Assembly: GCA_934096945.1 (NCBI GenBank)
Contig: CAKOND010000007.1
Coordinates: 3,285 to 67,284, forward strand
DNA from: an uncultured Bacilli bacterium
GTDB lineage: Bacteria; Bacillota_I; Bacilli_A; RF39; UBA660
Direction: 5' to 3'
Length of the DNA stretch: 64,000 nt
Part shown: piece after piece, positions 53,505 to 61,732 of the stretch
How positions within the stretch are numbered: the first letter of the stretch is position 1
Layout of the letters: the number at the start of each line of letters is the position of its first letter
Notes under the pieces: generated by a model
What the model was told of the DNA's origin: nothing
Databases searched by the model: none
What the model saw: the letters and a program-made list of their open reading frames with translations, nothing else
Translations under genes and position numbers: made by a program

Positions 53505-55109
53505 ATGAAAAAAATATTTGAAAAACAAGGCGTATTAAGATGTATAGGTGCTTTTCTAGACATAGTTGCATTTATATTATTTATAGTTGCAGCTTTTGTA
53601 GAAGGAACAAATCCTGATATGATTTTAAAAATTACAGGAATGGTTCTATTTACAGTTGGAAGCATGATGATAGCCCTAAAGAGTGAAAAACATACACTAA
53701 CAAAAAGTATTTTAGTTTTTGTAATAGCTGGTATAATAGCTTCATGGCTATTTACAAGTGGTATGTTCCAAGGTTCTGACTTTGTTGATAAGAATTTTAC
53801 TCGTATAGGTCTAGTAGATATTGGCTTTATGCTATATTATTCAGTATATTTCATGATGGATAAAATTCCTTTACTACTTGTTTTAGGTGGTTTTTATGGT
53901 GTTTTATCAAAAATTAGTGGATATCAAAAACTAACTGATAGTTTAGCTGAAAAATTTAGCAAACACCCAATCGTTACAAGTGTTGTAATAAGTGTATTAC
54001 TATTTGTACTTACATCATTATTCTCACAAACACTTATAGTTTTATTATTCATTCCATTCTTTGTTACTATTTTATCAAAAATGGGTATGGACAAGCTAAC
54101 AGTGTTTGCCGTAACATTTGGTAGTGCTTTAGTCGGTATTTTAGGCTGTACATTTGGTACAGATAGTTTAGCGGCCTTTAACAAGTATGTAGGAAAAGAT
54201 GTTAAACTTGGTATTAATTATCGTTATATGATTGCTGCAGTAGCTTTAGTATTATATAATTTCTTCATTGCTATGCGTATTCGCAAAATTGATAAAGAAA
54301 TGAAAAAGAATGCTAAATCAGCTAGCAAAGAAAGCGATATGTTTGAAGTTGAAAAAGTATCTAGCAAAGGTAAAACAAAAATGCTACCAGCTATAATTGT
54401 TTTAGCAATTTCTGTAATAATAACAATACTAGGTTATATTAACTGGAACACTATTTTTGGAATCGAAATTTTTGATAAATTCCACGAATGGTTAACAGGT
54501 CTTGAAGCTGGTGCAGATTTTACTATTATTCAATACATTCTAGGTGCAAATGTTCAAGCATTAGGTAGCATTCAATATGTATTTAATATTCTAATTCTTT
54601 TACTTTTAGTAAGTGGCTTACTAGCATTCCTATATAAAATGAGCTTCGATGAATATGTTGAAAGTTTTTATGAAGGAACTAAGAAAGTATATAAACCAAT
54701 ATTATTCTTGTTATTTGCAAATATGATTTTTGCAGCAAGTTATATATCAGGTTCACCACTTAATTCTGTATTTAATTGGATCTTAAATCTTGTTGAAGGA
54801 TTTAACCCATATTTAACTTCAATTGTAGCATTTATAACTTCATTATTCCATAATGATTTTGGATATGTTGCTTATACAATCGGAAGCTTCTTAACATCAG
54901 TTTATGCTGATAATATAGAAATTGTACATACAATATTTACATCAATGTACGGTATTGTTCAAATATTCCTTCCAACAAGTGCTATTTTAGTAATAGGTCT
55001 TTCAATGATGAAAGTAAATTACAAAGATTGGTTCAAATATATTTGGTTATTTGTTGTTGGCATGGTAATAATATTACTAGTATTATTTACAGTAGTAACT
55101 TATATCTAA
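53505..55109 (+). CDS. YfcC/DcuC-type membrane carrier
   Basis: A 534-residue polytopic protein of the ion-transporter superfamily, related to YfcC and the C4-dicarboxylate and arginine/ornithine carriers. I count about twelve membrane segments. Stretches such as SLFSQTLIVLLFIPFFVTIL, FGTDSLAAFNKYVG and ISGSPLNSVFNWIL..HNDFGYVAYTIGSFLTS are family-like, including the conserved GSPLN and the LPTSAILV loop near the end. The substrate (amino acid or dicarboxylate) cannot be told. AAGGAGGT precedes the ATG. It is monocistronic with its own terminator. Confidence 0.7.
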   Translation: MKKIFEKQGVLRCIGAFLDIVAFILFIVAAFVEGTNPDMILKITGMVLFTVGSMMIALKSEKHTLTKSILVFVIAGIIASWLFTSGMFQGSDFVDKNFTRIGLVDIGFMLYYSVYFMMDKIPLLLVLGGFYGVLSKISGYQKLTDSLAEKFSKHPIVTSVVISVLLFVLTSLFSQTLIVLLFIPFFVTILSKMGMDKLTVFAVTFGSALVGILGCTFGTDSLAAFNKYVGKDVKLGINYRYMIAAVALVLYNFFIAMRIRKIDKEMKKNAKSASKESDMFEVEKVSSKGKTKMLPAIIVLAISVIITILGYINWNTIFGIEIFDKFHEWLTGLEAGADFTIIQYILGANVQALGSIQYVFNILILLLLVSGLLAFLYKMSFDEYVESFYEGTKKVYKPILFLLFANMIFAASYISGSPLNSVFNWILNLVEGFNPYLTSIVAFITSLFHNDFGYVAYTIGSFLTSVYADNIEIVHTIFTSMYGIVQIFLPTSAILVIGLSMMKVNYKDWFKYIWLFVVGMVIILLVLFTVVTYI

Positions 55110-55134
55110 GAGTTCAAAAAAATGAACTCTTTTT
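55109..55134 (+). terminator. Terminator after the carrier gene
   Basis: AGAGTTCA, loop of A's, TGAACTCTTTTT. It overlaps the stop codon. Confidence 0.8.
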
Positions 55135-55246
55135 CTTTGCTATCTAAAAAATTATTATCATGTTAGTAAGAAAAAATTTAGAGATTAACTAAGTCACAAA
55201 TTTAAAATTTAAAAATTTTATAGTTTTTTTTCTCTCAAAAATGTAG

Positions 55247-55252
55247 TATACT
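55247..55252 (+). promoter_or_regulatory. -10 box placed for a leaderless transcript
   Basis: TATACT ends six bases before the ATG at 55259, so transcription should begin at or next to the start codon. No convincing -35 box is seen (T-rich). Confidence 0.4.
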
Positions 55253-55258
55253 AAACTT

Positions 55259-55930
55259 ATGGAAGATATTAGAAAAATTAGAACAATTATAACCAGAATA
55301 AATACGAAATGCGACAAAGAAAGCATTAGTCTAAGTGATGCCTTAAATAAACTAGGAATTACTATTTTAAATTACCTTGAAATAATAGGTATGGATGTAA
55401 AAATTTTAAATGAAAATACTTTAAAGGAAATTGAAAACTTATTTTCACTTAAGGATACAAAAGTAATAGCTTCACCAAATATGAAAGATATAGATACGGA
55501 TGAAATAGAGATTTTTTCTAAAAGCTATCCTTGTAGCATTCATTACCAAAAAAATAAAATAACTTTAAATGGTTATAATAAAAAAGAAAACGAAGAAAAT
55601 ATATATGAAGATAGCATTGTAATTATTAGTAAAAAAGACGAAGAAATATCGTTTAATTTATCCACCATTACAGATAAAAGTGTACTAAAAAATAGAATAC
55701 TAACAGAAAAATATTTACTTAAACACATGAGACTTATTGTAACTTACAAACAAAATAAACAAAAATCAAGTTATGAGTTTATCATAAACAATGATATGTT
55801 AAAAAGCGACTTAAATTATCTCTTAAGGCTTTTAATGAATTTTAAGTTTGTAGAAAGCTATGCCATTTTAAAAAAATATCCAGCAAGTATTAAAATAATT
55901 AGTGATGATGAAGAAACTTGTATAAAATAA
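55259..55930 (+). CDS. Unknown protein, possibly translated from a leaderless mRNA
   Basis: A 223-residue soluble protein with a helical N-terminal part (residues 1-65) and a beta-rich C-terminal half. I do not recognise it. No Shine-Dalgarno is present; the ATG follows CTAAACTT and the -10 box lies only six bases away. The Clp ATPase gene begins 47 bases after its stop, with its own GGGAGG site, so the two are probably transcribed together. That makes an adaptor or regulator of the Clp protein one possibility, purely from position. Confidence 0.5.
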   Translation: MEDIRKIRTIITRINTKCDKESISLSDALNKLGITILNYLEIIGMDVKILNENTLKEIENLFSLKDTKVIASPNMKDIDTDEIEIFSKSYPCSIHYQKNKITLNGYNKKENEENIYEDSIVIISKKDEEISFNLSTITDKSVLKNRILTEKYLLKHMRLIVTYKQNKQKSSYEFIINNDMLKSDLNYLLRLLMNFKFVESYAILKKYPASIKIISDDEETCIK

Positions 55931-55977
55931 TAAAAAAATTCCCACAACATACATAGAATTATAAAAGGGAGGATTCT

Positions 55978-58068
55978 ATGTACAATAATTATTGTCTAGA
56001 AGTAAAAAAAATATTTAAAGATGCAGAAAAAACAGCAATTGATTTAAATCATCCATATATTGGAACCGAACACTTACTATTAAGTCTGATTAAAAACAAT
56101 GATAAAATTAAAAAAACTTTATTAAAATATGATTTAACATATGATAATTTTTTAGATGAACTTCTTTTAGTAGTAGGCACTAGTGAAAGCAAAAAATGTA
56201 CTGGTATTTATACCCCTTTATTAAAAAGAGTAATTAAAACTGCAGATGAAATATCTAAAAATAAAGTAATAGAGCCAGTTCATCTATTAGAAGCTATACT
56301 TGAAGAAGGTGAAGGAATAGCCATTCGCATAATAATAAGTATGGGAACAGACATAGATAAATTATATGATGAGATAAAAAAGAAAAATAAAAAAGAAAAT
56401 AACAAGCTAGAATTATACAATATTGGTAAAAATATGCAAGAAATAGGAAGTGACGATATCTTAATAGGTAGAGAAAAAGAATTAAATTTAATAATAGAAA
56501 CATTGCTTCGTAAAAATAAGAATAATCCACTTTTAATCGGACCAGCCGGAGTAGGTAAAAGTGCTATAATTGAAGAACTAGCAAGAAGAATTAAAAATGG
56601 TAACGTTCCAAGCAAATTAAAAGATAAAAAAATAGTATCACTTGAAATGTCTTCACTTGTTGCAGGTACTAAATATCGTGGTGAATTTGAAGAAAAGTTA
56701 AATAAAGTTATTAAAGAAATAGAAGAAAACCCCGAAATAATTTTATTTATTGACGAAATTCACACTATGGCCAATGCCGGGGGAGCAGAAGGAGCAATAA
56801 ATGCAAGCGACATATTAAAACCATACTTAGCCCGTGGAAAAGTAAAAATAATCGGTGCAACGACCACAAATGAATATAACAAATTTATAGCTAAAGACAA
56901 AGCTTTATCAAGAAGATTTGAAATTATTAAAATAAACGAACCAACTATAAAAGAAACAGAAAATATATTATCTAAAATAAGACCATCTTTTGAAAAACAT
57001 TACAACATAAAAATAACCAAAGAAAACATAAGAGATATTGTTTTATTAACTGATAAATATATATTAGATAGGTTTAATCCAGACAAATCAATTGATTTAC
57101 TTGACAGTGTTTGTGCAATGAAAGAAGTTGAAAGCACTAAAGAAAAAGACATCTCTAAGTTAAAAGACAAACTACTTAATATTGTAAAGAAAAAAGAAAA
57201 TATGGTAAAGAAAAATAATTTTGAAGAAGCACTAAAATATCGTAGTATGGAAATAGATTTAACAAAAAAAATAGATAATGAAGAAAATACACCAAATAAA
57301 ATAACACAAAAAGATATAAAAGAAGTAATAGAAAGAAAAAGTAATATTTCATTTTTACAAGAAAATTATGAAGACCTAAAAAAATATTTATTTAAAAATA
57401 TAATAGGGCAAAATGCAGCCATTGAAGAGATTATAAACACTTTGAGGCTAAAAGAAGAAGATTTGCCTGTCTCAATACTTCTCACGGGATCAACCGGAAC
57501 AGGTAAAACAAAAACCGTTAAAGATATAGCAACGTATCTTGATATACCACTTATAAGACTTGATTTAAGTGAATATAATGAAAGTATATCAATAACAAGA
57601 TTAATCGGAGCAAGTGCGGGTTATGTAGGTTATGATGATGAAAATATTTTTGAAAAAGTACGTATGAACCCACACTCTATAATTCTTTTAGATGAACTTG
57701 AAAAAGCCCATCAAAATGTTATAAATTTATTTTTGCAAATATTAGATGAAGGGTATGTAACTAATTCTAAAGGAGAAAAAATAGATTTTAAAAATACAAT
57801 TATATTTATGACAAGTAATGCTGAAGTAAATAACAAAATAGGATTTATGAAAGGCAAAAGTAATTATCAAAATAGCTTTAGCAAAGAATTTTTAAGTAGA
57901 ATAAATACTACCATAAATTATAATAATATTACTGAAGAAATGTTAAAAGAATATTTAGACAAAAAAAATATTAAAGATTATTCTTTAATTAAAGATTTTG
58001 ATTATATAAACCAAGGCTTTCGAGGGCTAGATAAATATTTAAAAAAGCAAAAAAATAAAGTTAGATAA
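55978..58068 (+). CDS. clpC: ClpA/ClpC-type AAA+ unfoldase
   Basis: A 696-residue two-ring ATPase that feeds substrates to ClpP. It has the N-terminal double Clp_N repeat (residues 1-145), D1 with Walker A GPAGVGKS near 188 and ILFIDEIH, and a reduced middle domain (about 400-450, UVR-like EALKYRSMEIDL). D2 has GSTGTGKT near 504 and LDELEKAH. The ClpP-docking loop is I621-G-F, so it should pair with ClpP rather than act as ClpB. It is shorter than typical ClpC (about 810), mainly in the middle and at the C-terminal end of D2. GGGAGG precedes the ATG. Confidence 0.88.
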   Translation: MYNNYCLEVKKIFKDAEKTAIDLNHPYIGTEHLLLSLIKNNDKIKKTLLKYDLTYDNFLDELLLVVGTSESKKCTGIYTPLLKRVIKTADEISKNKVIEPVHLLEAILEEGEGIAIRIIISMGTDIDKLYDEIKKKNKKENNKLELYNIGKNMQEIGSDDILIGREKELNLIIETLLRKNKNNPLLIGPAGVGKSAIIEELARRIKNGNVPSKLKDKKIVSLEMSSLVAGTKYRGEFEEKLNKVIKEIEENPEIILFIDEIHTMANAGGAEGAINASDILKPYLARGKVKIIGATTTNEYNKFIAKDKALSRRFEIIKINEPTIKETENILSKIRPSFEKHYNIKITKENIRDIVLLTDKYILDRFNPDKSIDLLDSVCAMKEVESTKEKDISKLKDKLLNIVKKKENMVKKNNFEEALKYRSMEIDLTKKIDNEENTPNKITQKDIKEVIERKSNISFLQENYEDLKKYLFKNIIGQNAAIEEIINTLRLKEEDLPVSILLTGSTGTGKTKTVKDIATYLDIPLIRLDLSEYNESISITRLIGASAGYVGYDDENIFEKVRMNPHSIILLDELEKAHQNVINLFLQILDEGYVTNSKGEKIDFKNTIIFMTSNAEVNNKIGFMKGKSNYQNSFSKEFLSRINTTINYNNITEEMLKEYLDKKNIKDYSLIKDFDYINQGFRGLDKYLKKQKNKVR

Positions 58069-58095
58069 ATAGGGAATAAAATCTCTATTTTTATT
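58067..58095 (+). terminator. Terminator after the Clp gene
   Basis: AAATAGGGA (58067-58075), loop, TCTCTATTT, then T's, with one G-T pair. It overlaps the stop codon. Confidence 0.65.
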
Positions 58096-58184
58096 TTGCT
58101 TTATTTTAAGGGACATAAGTAATTTACAATCAATGGACTAGCTCATAAGATATAGTATAAGATAACTTTAAAGGAGGTGATATC

Positions 58185-58454
58185 TTGACTATATCATTAT
58201 CAGTAGTAATTATGCTTGTAGCATATATATTCGGAGCCATAACTAAAATGTTTACTCAGAAATTACCTAATAATTTTATACCTATTCAAAATGTTGTAAT
58301 AGGAATAATTAGTGGGATAATTTGTTTCTTTTTAAAACTTGATGACAACTTACTTAATTCAATTTTAGTAGGACTTATGTCTACGATGAGTGCAGGTGGA
58401 ATAGCAGATCTCATAGAAGTGAAAAAAACACAAGATAATGAAACTAAAGGATAA
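58185..58454 (+). CDS. Holin-like small membrane protein
   Basis: An 89-residue protein with about three hydrophobic segments (3-20, 35-52, 60-78) and a charged C-terminal tail (EVKKTQDNETKG), the layout of the Phage_holin_5_2-type family. The sequence IPIQNVVIGIISGIICFFL is like the second helix in such holins. It starts with TTG behind an ideal AAAGGAGGTG. No endolysin or other phage gene is adjacent, so it may be a stray prophage gene or a domesticated membrane protein. The small-RNA locus follows. Confidence 0.6.
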   Translation: MTISLSVVIMLVAYIFGAITKMFTQKLPNNFIPIQNVVIGIISGIICFFLKLDDNLLNSILVGLMSTMSAGGIADLIEVKKTQDNETKG

Positions 58455-58515
58455 ATATTTTTTCTATAAGCAAATGACAATTGTTTAACCAATGTTTTTA
58501 ATATCAATTTGTGGC

Positions 58516-58544
58516 TTGAAATTGTTATAATTTTATGGTAATAT
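58516..58544 (+). promoter_or_regulatory. Promoter of small RNA unit 1
   Basis: TTGAAA (58516-58521), a 17-base spacer and TAATAT (58539-58544). Confidence 0.65.
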
Positions 58545-58550
58545 AAGTAT

Positions 58551-58671
58551 ATATGAAAGAAAAATTCATATAATAAAAAAAGAAACATTTGATTTTCAAA
58601 CGTCAGTGCTTACTTTTTATTAAGGTTGATGTTTACTTGAACATTAATAATGACAAGTAAACATTTTTTTA
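58551..58671 (+). ncRNA. Small RNA unit 1
   Basis: A predicted transcript of about 120 nt with three hairpins. The 5' stem is ATATGAA/TTCATAT, followed by TTTGA/TCAAA. The 3' end is a perfect 11-bp terminator (58629-58639 with 58654-58664) with seven T's. It has its own promoter and no coding frame. Its 3' half is antisense to the mini-ORF transcript on the other strand. The segment 58586-58670 recurs at 58966-59050 with about six differences. Confidence 0.6.
58586..58670 (+). repeat. Direct repeat copy 1 (85 bp)
   Basis: Matches 58966-59050 at all but about six positions, the differences falling mainly between the core and the terminator stem. It includes the terminator. Confidence 0.95.
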
Positions 58672-58720
58672 ATGATGCTAAAAGCTTCATTAAAAATTTC
58701 TTAAACCGTTTTAACAGCAT
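58610..58720 (-). CDS. Candidate toxin-like mini-ORF, 36 residues, antisense to small RNA unit 1
   Basis: ATG 58720 follows GGGAGGG (58727-58733) at an ideal six-base distance. The peptide starts MLLKRFKKFLMKLLASLKKC and continues into a hydrophobic LLVIINVQVNI stretch, so it is basic, amphipathic and membrane-seeking, like type I toxin peptides. A minus-strand extended -10 promoter lies 95 bases upstream. The last third is encoded antisense to the terminator of small RNA unit 1. The same reading frame is kept in the second repeat unit (KKCLLVIINVQVNI, then stop). Another frame reads GDYEGRDAYAVKTV but has no usual start codon. The coding claim is tentative. Confidence 0.35.
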   Translation of the reverse strand: MLLKRFKKFLMKLLASLKKCLLVIINVQVNINLNKK

Positions 58721-58780
58721 AAGCATCCCTCCCTTCATAATCGCCAAAACCCCATATATAGGATAATATTAATTAATCCG

Positions 58781-58808
58781 GAAGTAAGCACCGACAATCA
58801 AATGTTTC
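58781..58808 (-). repeat. Inverted partial copy of the small-RNA core
   Basis: The reverse complement reads GAAACATTTGATT then GTCGGTGCTTACTT, matching the core of the direct repeats with one internal gap of seven bases (TTCAAAC missing) and one substitution. It forms the predicted 5' end of the minus-strand transcript. Confidence 0.75.
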
Positions 58809-58815
58809 AATATTT

Positions 58816-58844
58816 ATTATAACAAAAGTGTGGCTATAAGTAAA
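58816..58844 (-). promoter_or_regulatory. Promoter of the minus-strand mini-ORF
   Basis: On the minus strand TGTTATAAT (-10 at 58816-58821 with TGn) and TTTACT (58839-58844) at 17 bases. Confidence 0.55.
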
Positions 58845-58901
58845 GAAAAATATTACTGATTTTAAAGAAAAAAACTTAAATAAAATGTTGTTTTTTTTAT
58901 C

Positions 58902-58929
58902 TTGATATTGGGTTAACTTGTGATAGAAT
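58902..58929 (+). promoter_or_regulatory. Promoter of small RNA unit 2
   Basis: TTGATA (58902-58907), a 16-base spacer and TAGAAT (58924-58929). Confidence 0.55.
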
Positions 58930-58935
58930 AAACTT

Positions 58936-59051
58936 GTATGAAAGATTATTTCATATAGAAAAGTACATTTGATTTTCAAACGTCAATGCTTACTTTTTAT
59001 TTGTGATGATGTTTACTTGCACATTAATAATGACAAGTAAACATTTTTTTG
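58936..59051 (+). ncRNA. Small RNA unit 2
   Basis: A predicted transcript of about 115 nt built like unit 1: 5' stem TATGAAA/TTTCATA (sequence differs from unit 1 but the stem is kept), core repeat, and an 11-bp terminator (59009-59019 with 59034-59044) plus T-run. It ends 50 bases before the P-type ATPase start, so read-through could supply the ATPase gene. Confidence 0.6.
58966..59050 (+). repeat. Direct repeat copy 2 (85 bp)
   Basis: Second copy of the unit at 58586-58670. The spacing between copies is 380 bases. Confidence 0.95.
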
Positions 59052-59100
59052 TTCTACTTAGGATAGCTTGTACATATTATTATTCTGGGAGGAACGGCAC

Positions 59101-61683
59101 ATGGGATTAAATGAAAAAGAAGTAATTGAATCTAGAAAAAGATATGGTACAAATGAAATAACAAAACAAAAGCAAAATACTTTTATGCATCTTTTATTAG
59201 AGTCACTCGGAGACCCAATTATTAAAATATTACTTATAGCATTAGCAATTAAAGTTGTAGTATTATTCCGTGACTTTGATTGGTACGAAACAATAGGTAT
59301 TTTGATAGCAATATTTTTAGCATCGTTTATCTCAAGTATAAGTGAATATGGTTCTGAAAAAGCATTTTCTAGGCTTCAAGAAGAACAGTTAAAAACAAAA
59401 GCGAAAGTTAGAAGAAGTGGAAAAATAATAGAAATACCATCCGGTGAAATTGTTGTTGGGGATATTGTCATGTTAAGTAGTGGTGATAAGATTCCTGCTG
59501 ATGGTTATTTAGTAAAAGGCAATTTAAGTGTTGATGAGTCTGCGTTAAACGGAGAAACTAAAGAAGCCAAGAAGTTAAGTAAAAATGGTCCAGTCATATC
59601 CGACAATAATAGAGTATTTCGTGGTTCTGTAGTTTATAATGGCGAAGCAGAAATGCTAGTAAGATTTATTGGTGATAATACAATTCTAGGCAAAATTTCT
59701 CAAGAACTTCAAGAAGTTGTGCCAGAAAGTCCTCTCAAAATAAAACTTAGAGGTTTAGCAAAAACAATTAGTAGAATAGGTTACGTTGGTGCCTTCTTAG
59801 CATCAATTTCTTATCTTTTTTCTAGTATAGTTCTTGAAAATAATTTTGATTTAGATTTAATTATGGCCACAATCACTAATTTTCCAGTCATGTTTAATCA
59901 TTTGCTTTATGCTTTAACTTTATCAGTAACTATCATTGTAGTAGCAGTTCCAGAAGGTCTTCCCATGATGATTACTTTAGTTCTATCAAGTAACATGAAA
60001 AAAATGCTCAAAGATAATGTTTTAGTTAGAAAACTAGTGGGTATTGAAACATCTGGAAGTTTAAATGTCCTTCTTACTGATAAAACTGGCACATTAACAA
60101 AAGGAGTATTAAAAGTAACAGAATTTGTAACACCAGATTTAAAGGTTTATAAATCTAATTTAGATTTAAAAAAAAGTGTTAATTATGAAGTTATTTATTC
60201 TTCATTTTTTTATAATAACGCTAGTATTATAAGTGACGATAATATTATTGGTGGTAATTCAACTGATAGAGCATTACTTAAATTTATTGGTAAAAGTAAA
60301 GAAATAAATAAAAAAATAATTAACAAAACGCCATTTGATAGTGCCATTAAATATAGTAGTGTAACATTAAGTGATGGAACTATACTTGTAAAAGGTGCTA
60401 AAGAAGTACTACTTTCTAAATGTAAAACATATTTAAATAGTTTTGGTAAAGAAGTAAGTTTATTAAATAAAAAAATGATTGAAAAGAAAATTGAAAGCTA
60501 TACTAAATCTTCAGGAAGAGTTCTAATATTTGCTTATGGCAAAAACATGGATAATTTATGTTTGCTTGGTTTTGTTAATATTAAAGATGAATTACGTGAT
60601 GAAGCCAAAGAAGGAATTAGGCTTATTAAAAGTGCAGGTATAAAACCTATTATGATTACGGGGGATGCAGTAGATACAGCAGAATCTATTGCGCGTGAGG
60701 TTGGTCTTATTGATATAAAAAGTAATCTTGTCTTATCAAGTAGTGACTTAGAAAAATTAAGTGATGATGAGATAAAGAAAAAATTATCTAATATTGCTGT
60801 CATAGCTAGAGCTCTTCCTCAAGATAAAAGTCGTATGGTTAGTATTATAGAAAGTATGGATTTAGTAGTGGGTATGACTGGTGATGGTGTAAATGATGCT
60901 CCAGCCTTAAAGAAAGCAAATGTTGGCTTTGCCATGGGAAGTGGAACAGAAGTAGCTAAAGAAGCAGCAGATATTGTTATACTAGATAATAATATTTTAT
61001 CAATTAGTAAAGCTATTTTATATGGAAGAACTATCTTTAAAAGTATTAGAAAGTTTATAATTTATCAATTAACAGTTAATATGTGTGCACTCGTTTTATC
61101 AATAGTTGGTTCTTTTATTGGTGTATCAACTCCGATTACAATTGTGCAAATGTTATGGCTTAATATGATTATGGATACATTCGCAGGTGTTGCATTCTCA
61201 TTCGAAGCACCACTTCTAGAATATATGGAAGAACCACCTAAGAAAAAAGATACCCCAATTATGAATAAATACATGTATAGTGAAATAATATGGACAGGTA
61301 TATACTCTGCACTTTTATGTATTTTATTTTTAAAACTTCCAATATTTAAAACTTTAATTAGAACTGGAGAAAACTCAAAATATTTAATGACAGCATATTT
61401 TGCAATGTTCATTTTCATGGGAATATTTAATGCCTTTAATGCTCGAACAGTTCGAATAAATACCTTTGCTAATTTATCTAAAAATAAAGTTTTTATTGGT
61501 ATATTTGGTTTCATATTTATAGCTCAGCTTTGGATAATATATCATGGCGGAGATATATTTAGAACATATGGGCTTAAATTAAATGAACTTATTTTAGTAT
61601 TCTCACTAGCTTTAACAGTATTTCCAGTTGATTGGCTTCGTAAATATATTTTAAAGAAACGTGGTATTGCCATTAGAATTTAA
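59101..61683 (+). CDS. Calcium-translocating P-type ATPase (P2 type)
   Basis: An 860-residue cation pump exporting Ca2+ (or a similar divalent ion). Phosphorylation site D327 is in TDKTGT. The A-domain motif reads NGET in place of TGES, keeping the catalytic Glu. PEGLPM in membrane helix 4 and WLNMIMDTFAG in helix 6 carry the ion ligands of calcium pumps. The P domain has MITGDAVDT and MTGDGVNDAPALKKA. An N-terminal cation-ATPase domain and a six-helix C-terminal region are complete. ATG 59101 follows GGGAGGAA; the frame to 59068 lacks a site. No calcium-binding regulator is next to it, but the small-RNA locus lies directly upstream. Confidence 0.92.
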   Translation: MGLNEKEVIESRKRYGTNEITKQKQNTFMHLLLESLGDPIIKILLIALAIKVVVLFRDFDWYETIGILIAIFLASFISSISEYGSEKAFSRLQEEQLKTKAKVRRSGKIIEIPSGEIVVGDIVMLSSGDKIPADGYLVKGNLSVDESALNGETKEAKKLSKNGPVISDNNRVFRGSVVYNGEAEMLVRFIGDNTILGKISQELQEVVPESPLKIKLRGLAKTISRIGYVGAFLASISYLFSSIVLENNFDLDLIMATITNFPVMFNHLLYALTLSVTIIVVAVPEGLPMMITLVLSSNMKKMLKDNVLVRKLVGIETSGSLNVLLTDKTGTLTKGVLKVTEFVTPDLKVYKSNLDLKKSVNYEVIYSSFFYNNASIISDDNIIGGNSTDRALLKFIGKSKEINKKIINKTPFDSAIKYSSVTLSDGTILVKGAKEVLLSKCKTYLNSFGKEVSLLNKKMIEKKIESYTKSSGRVLIFAYGKNMDNLCLLGFVNIKDELRDEAKEGIRLIKSAGIKPIMITGDAVDTAESIAREVGLIDIKSNLVLSSSDLEKLSDDEIKKKLSNIAVIARALPQDKSRMVSIIESMDLVVGMTGDGVNDAPALKKANVGFAMGSGTEVAKEAADIVILDNNILSISKAILYGRTIFKSIRKFIIYQLTVNMCALVLSIVGSFIGVSTPITIVQMLWLNMIMDTFAGVAFSFEAPLLEYMEEPPKKKDTPIMNKYMYSEIIWTGIYSALLCILFLKLPIFKTLIRTGENSKYLMTAYFAMFIFMGIFNAFNARTVRINTFANLSKNKVFIGIFGFIFIAQLWIIYHGGDIFRTYGLKLNELILVFSLALTVFPVDWLRKYILKKRGIAIRI

Positions 61684-61732
61684 TTGCAAGTATTATTATA
61701 GTTTGATATAATAAGTGTAAGGAAGTGGTTAT

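Noticed and set aside
58185..58454. Prophage lysis module
   Set aside because: A holin-like protein alone, with no endolysin, structural or integrase gene in the surrounding 10 kb.
58701..58770. Alternate minus-strand frame reading GDYEGRDAYAVKTV
   Set aside because: It lacks ATG, GTG or TTG in frame after the preceding stop. Kept only as a note under the mini-ORF.
58551..59051. CRISPR-like array
   Set aside because: Only two 85-bp copies, 380 bases apart, each with promoter and terminator; not the spacing or size of CRISPR repeats. No CRISPR array is seen anywhere in the window.
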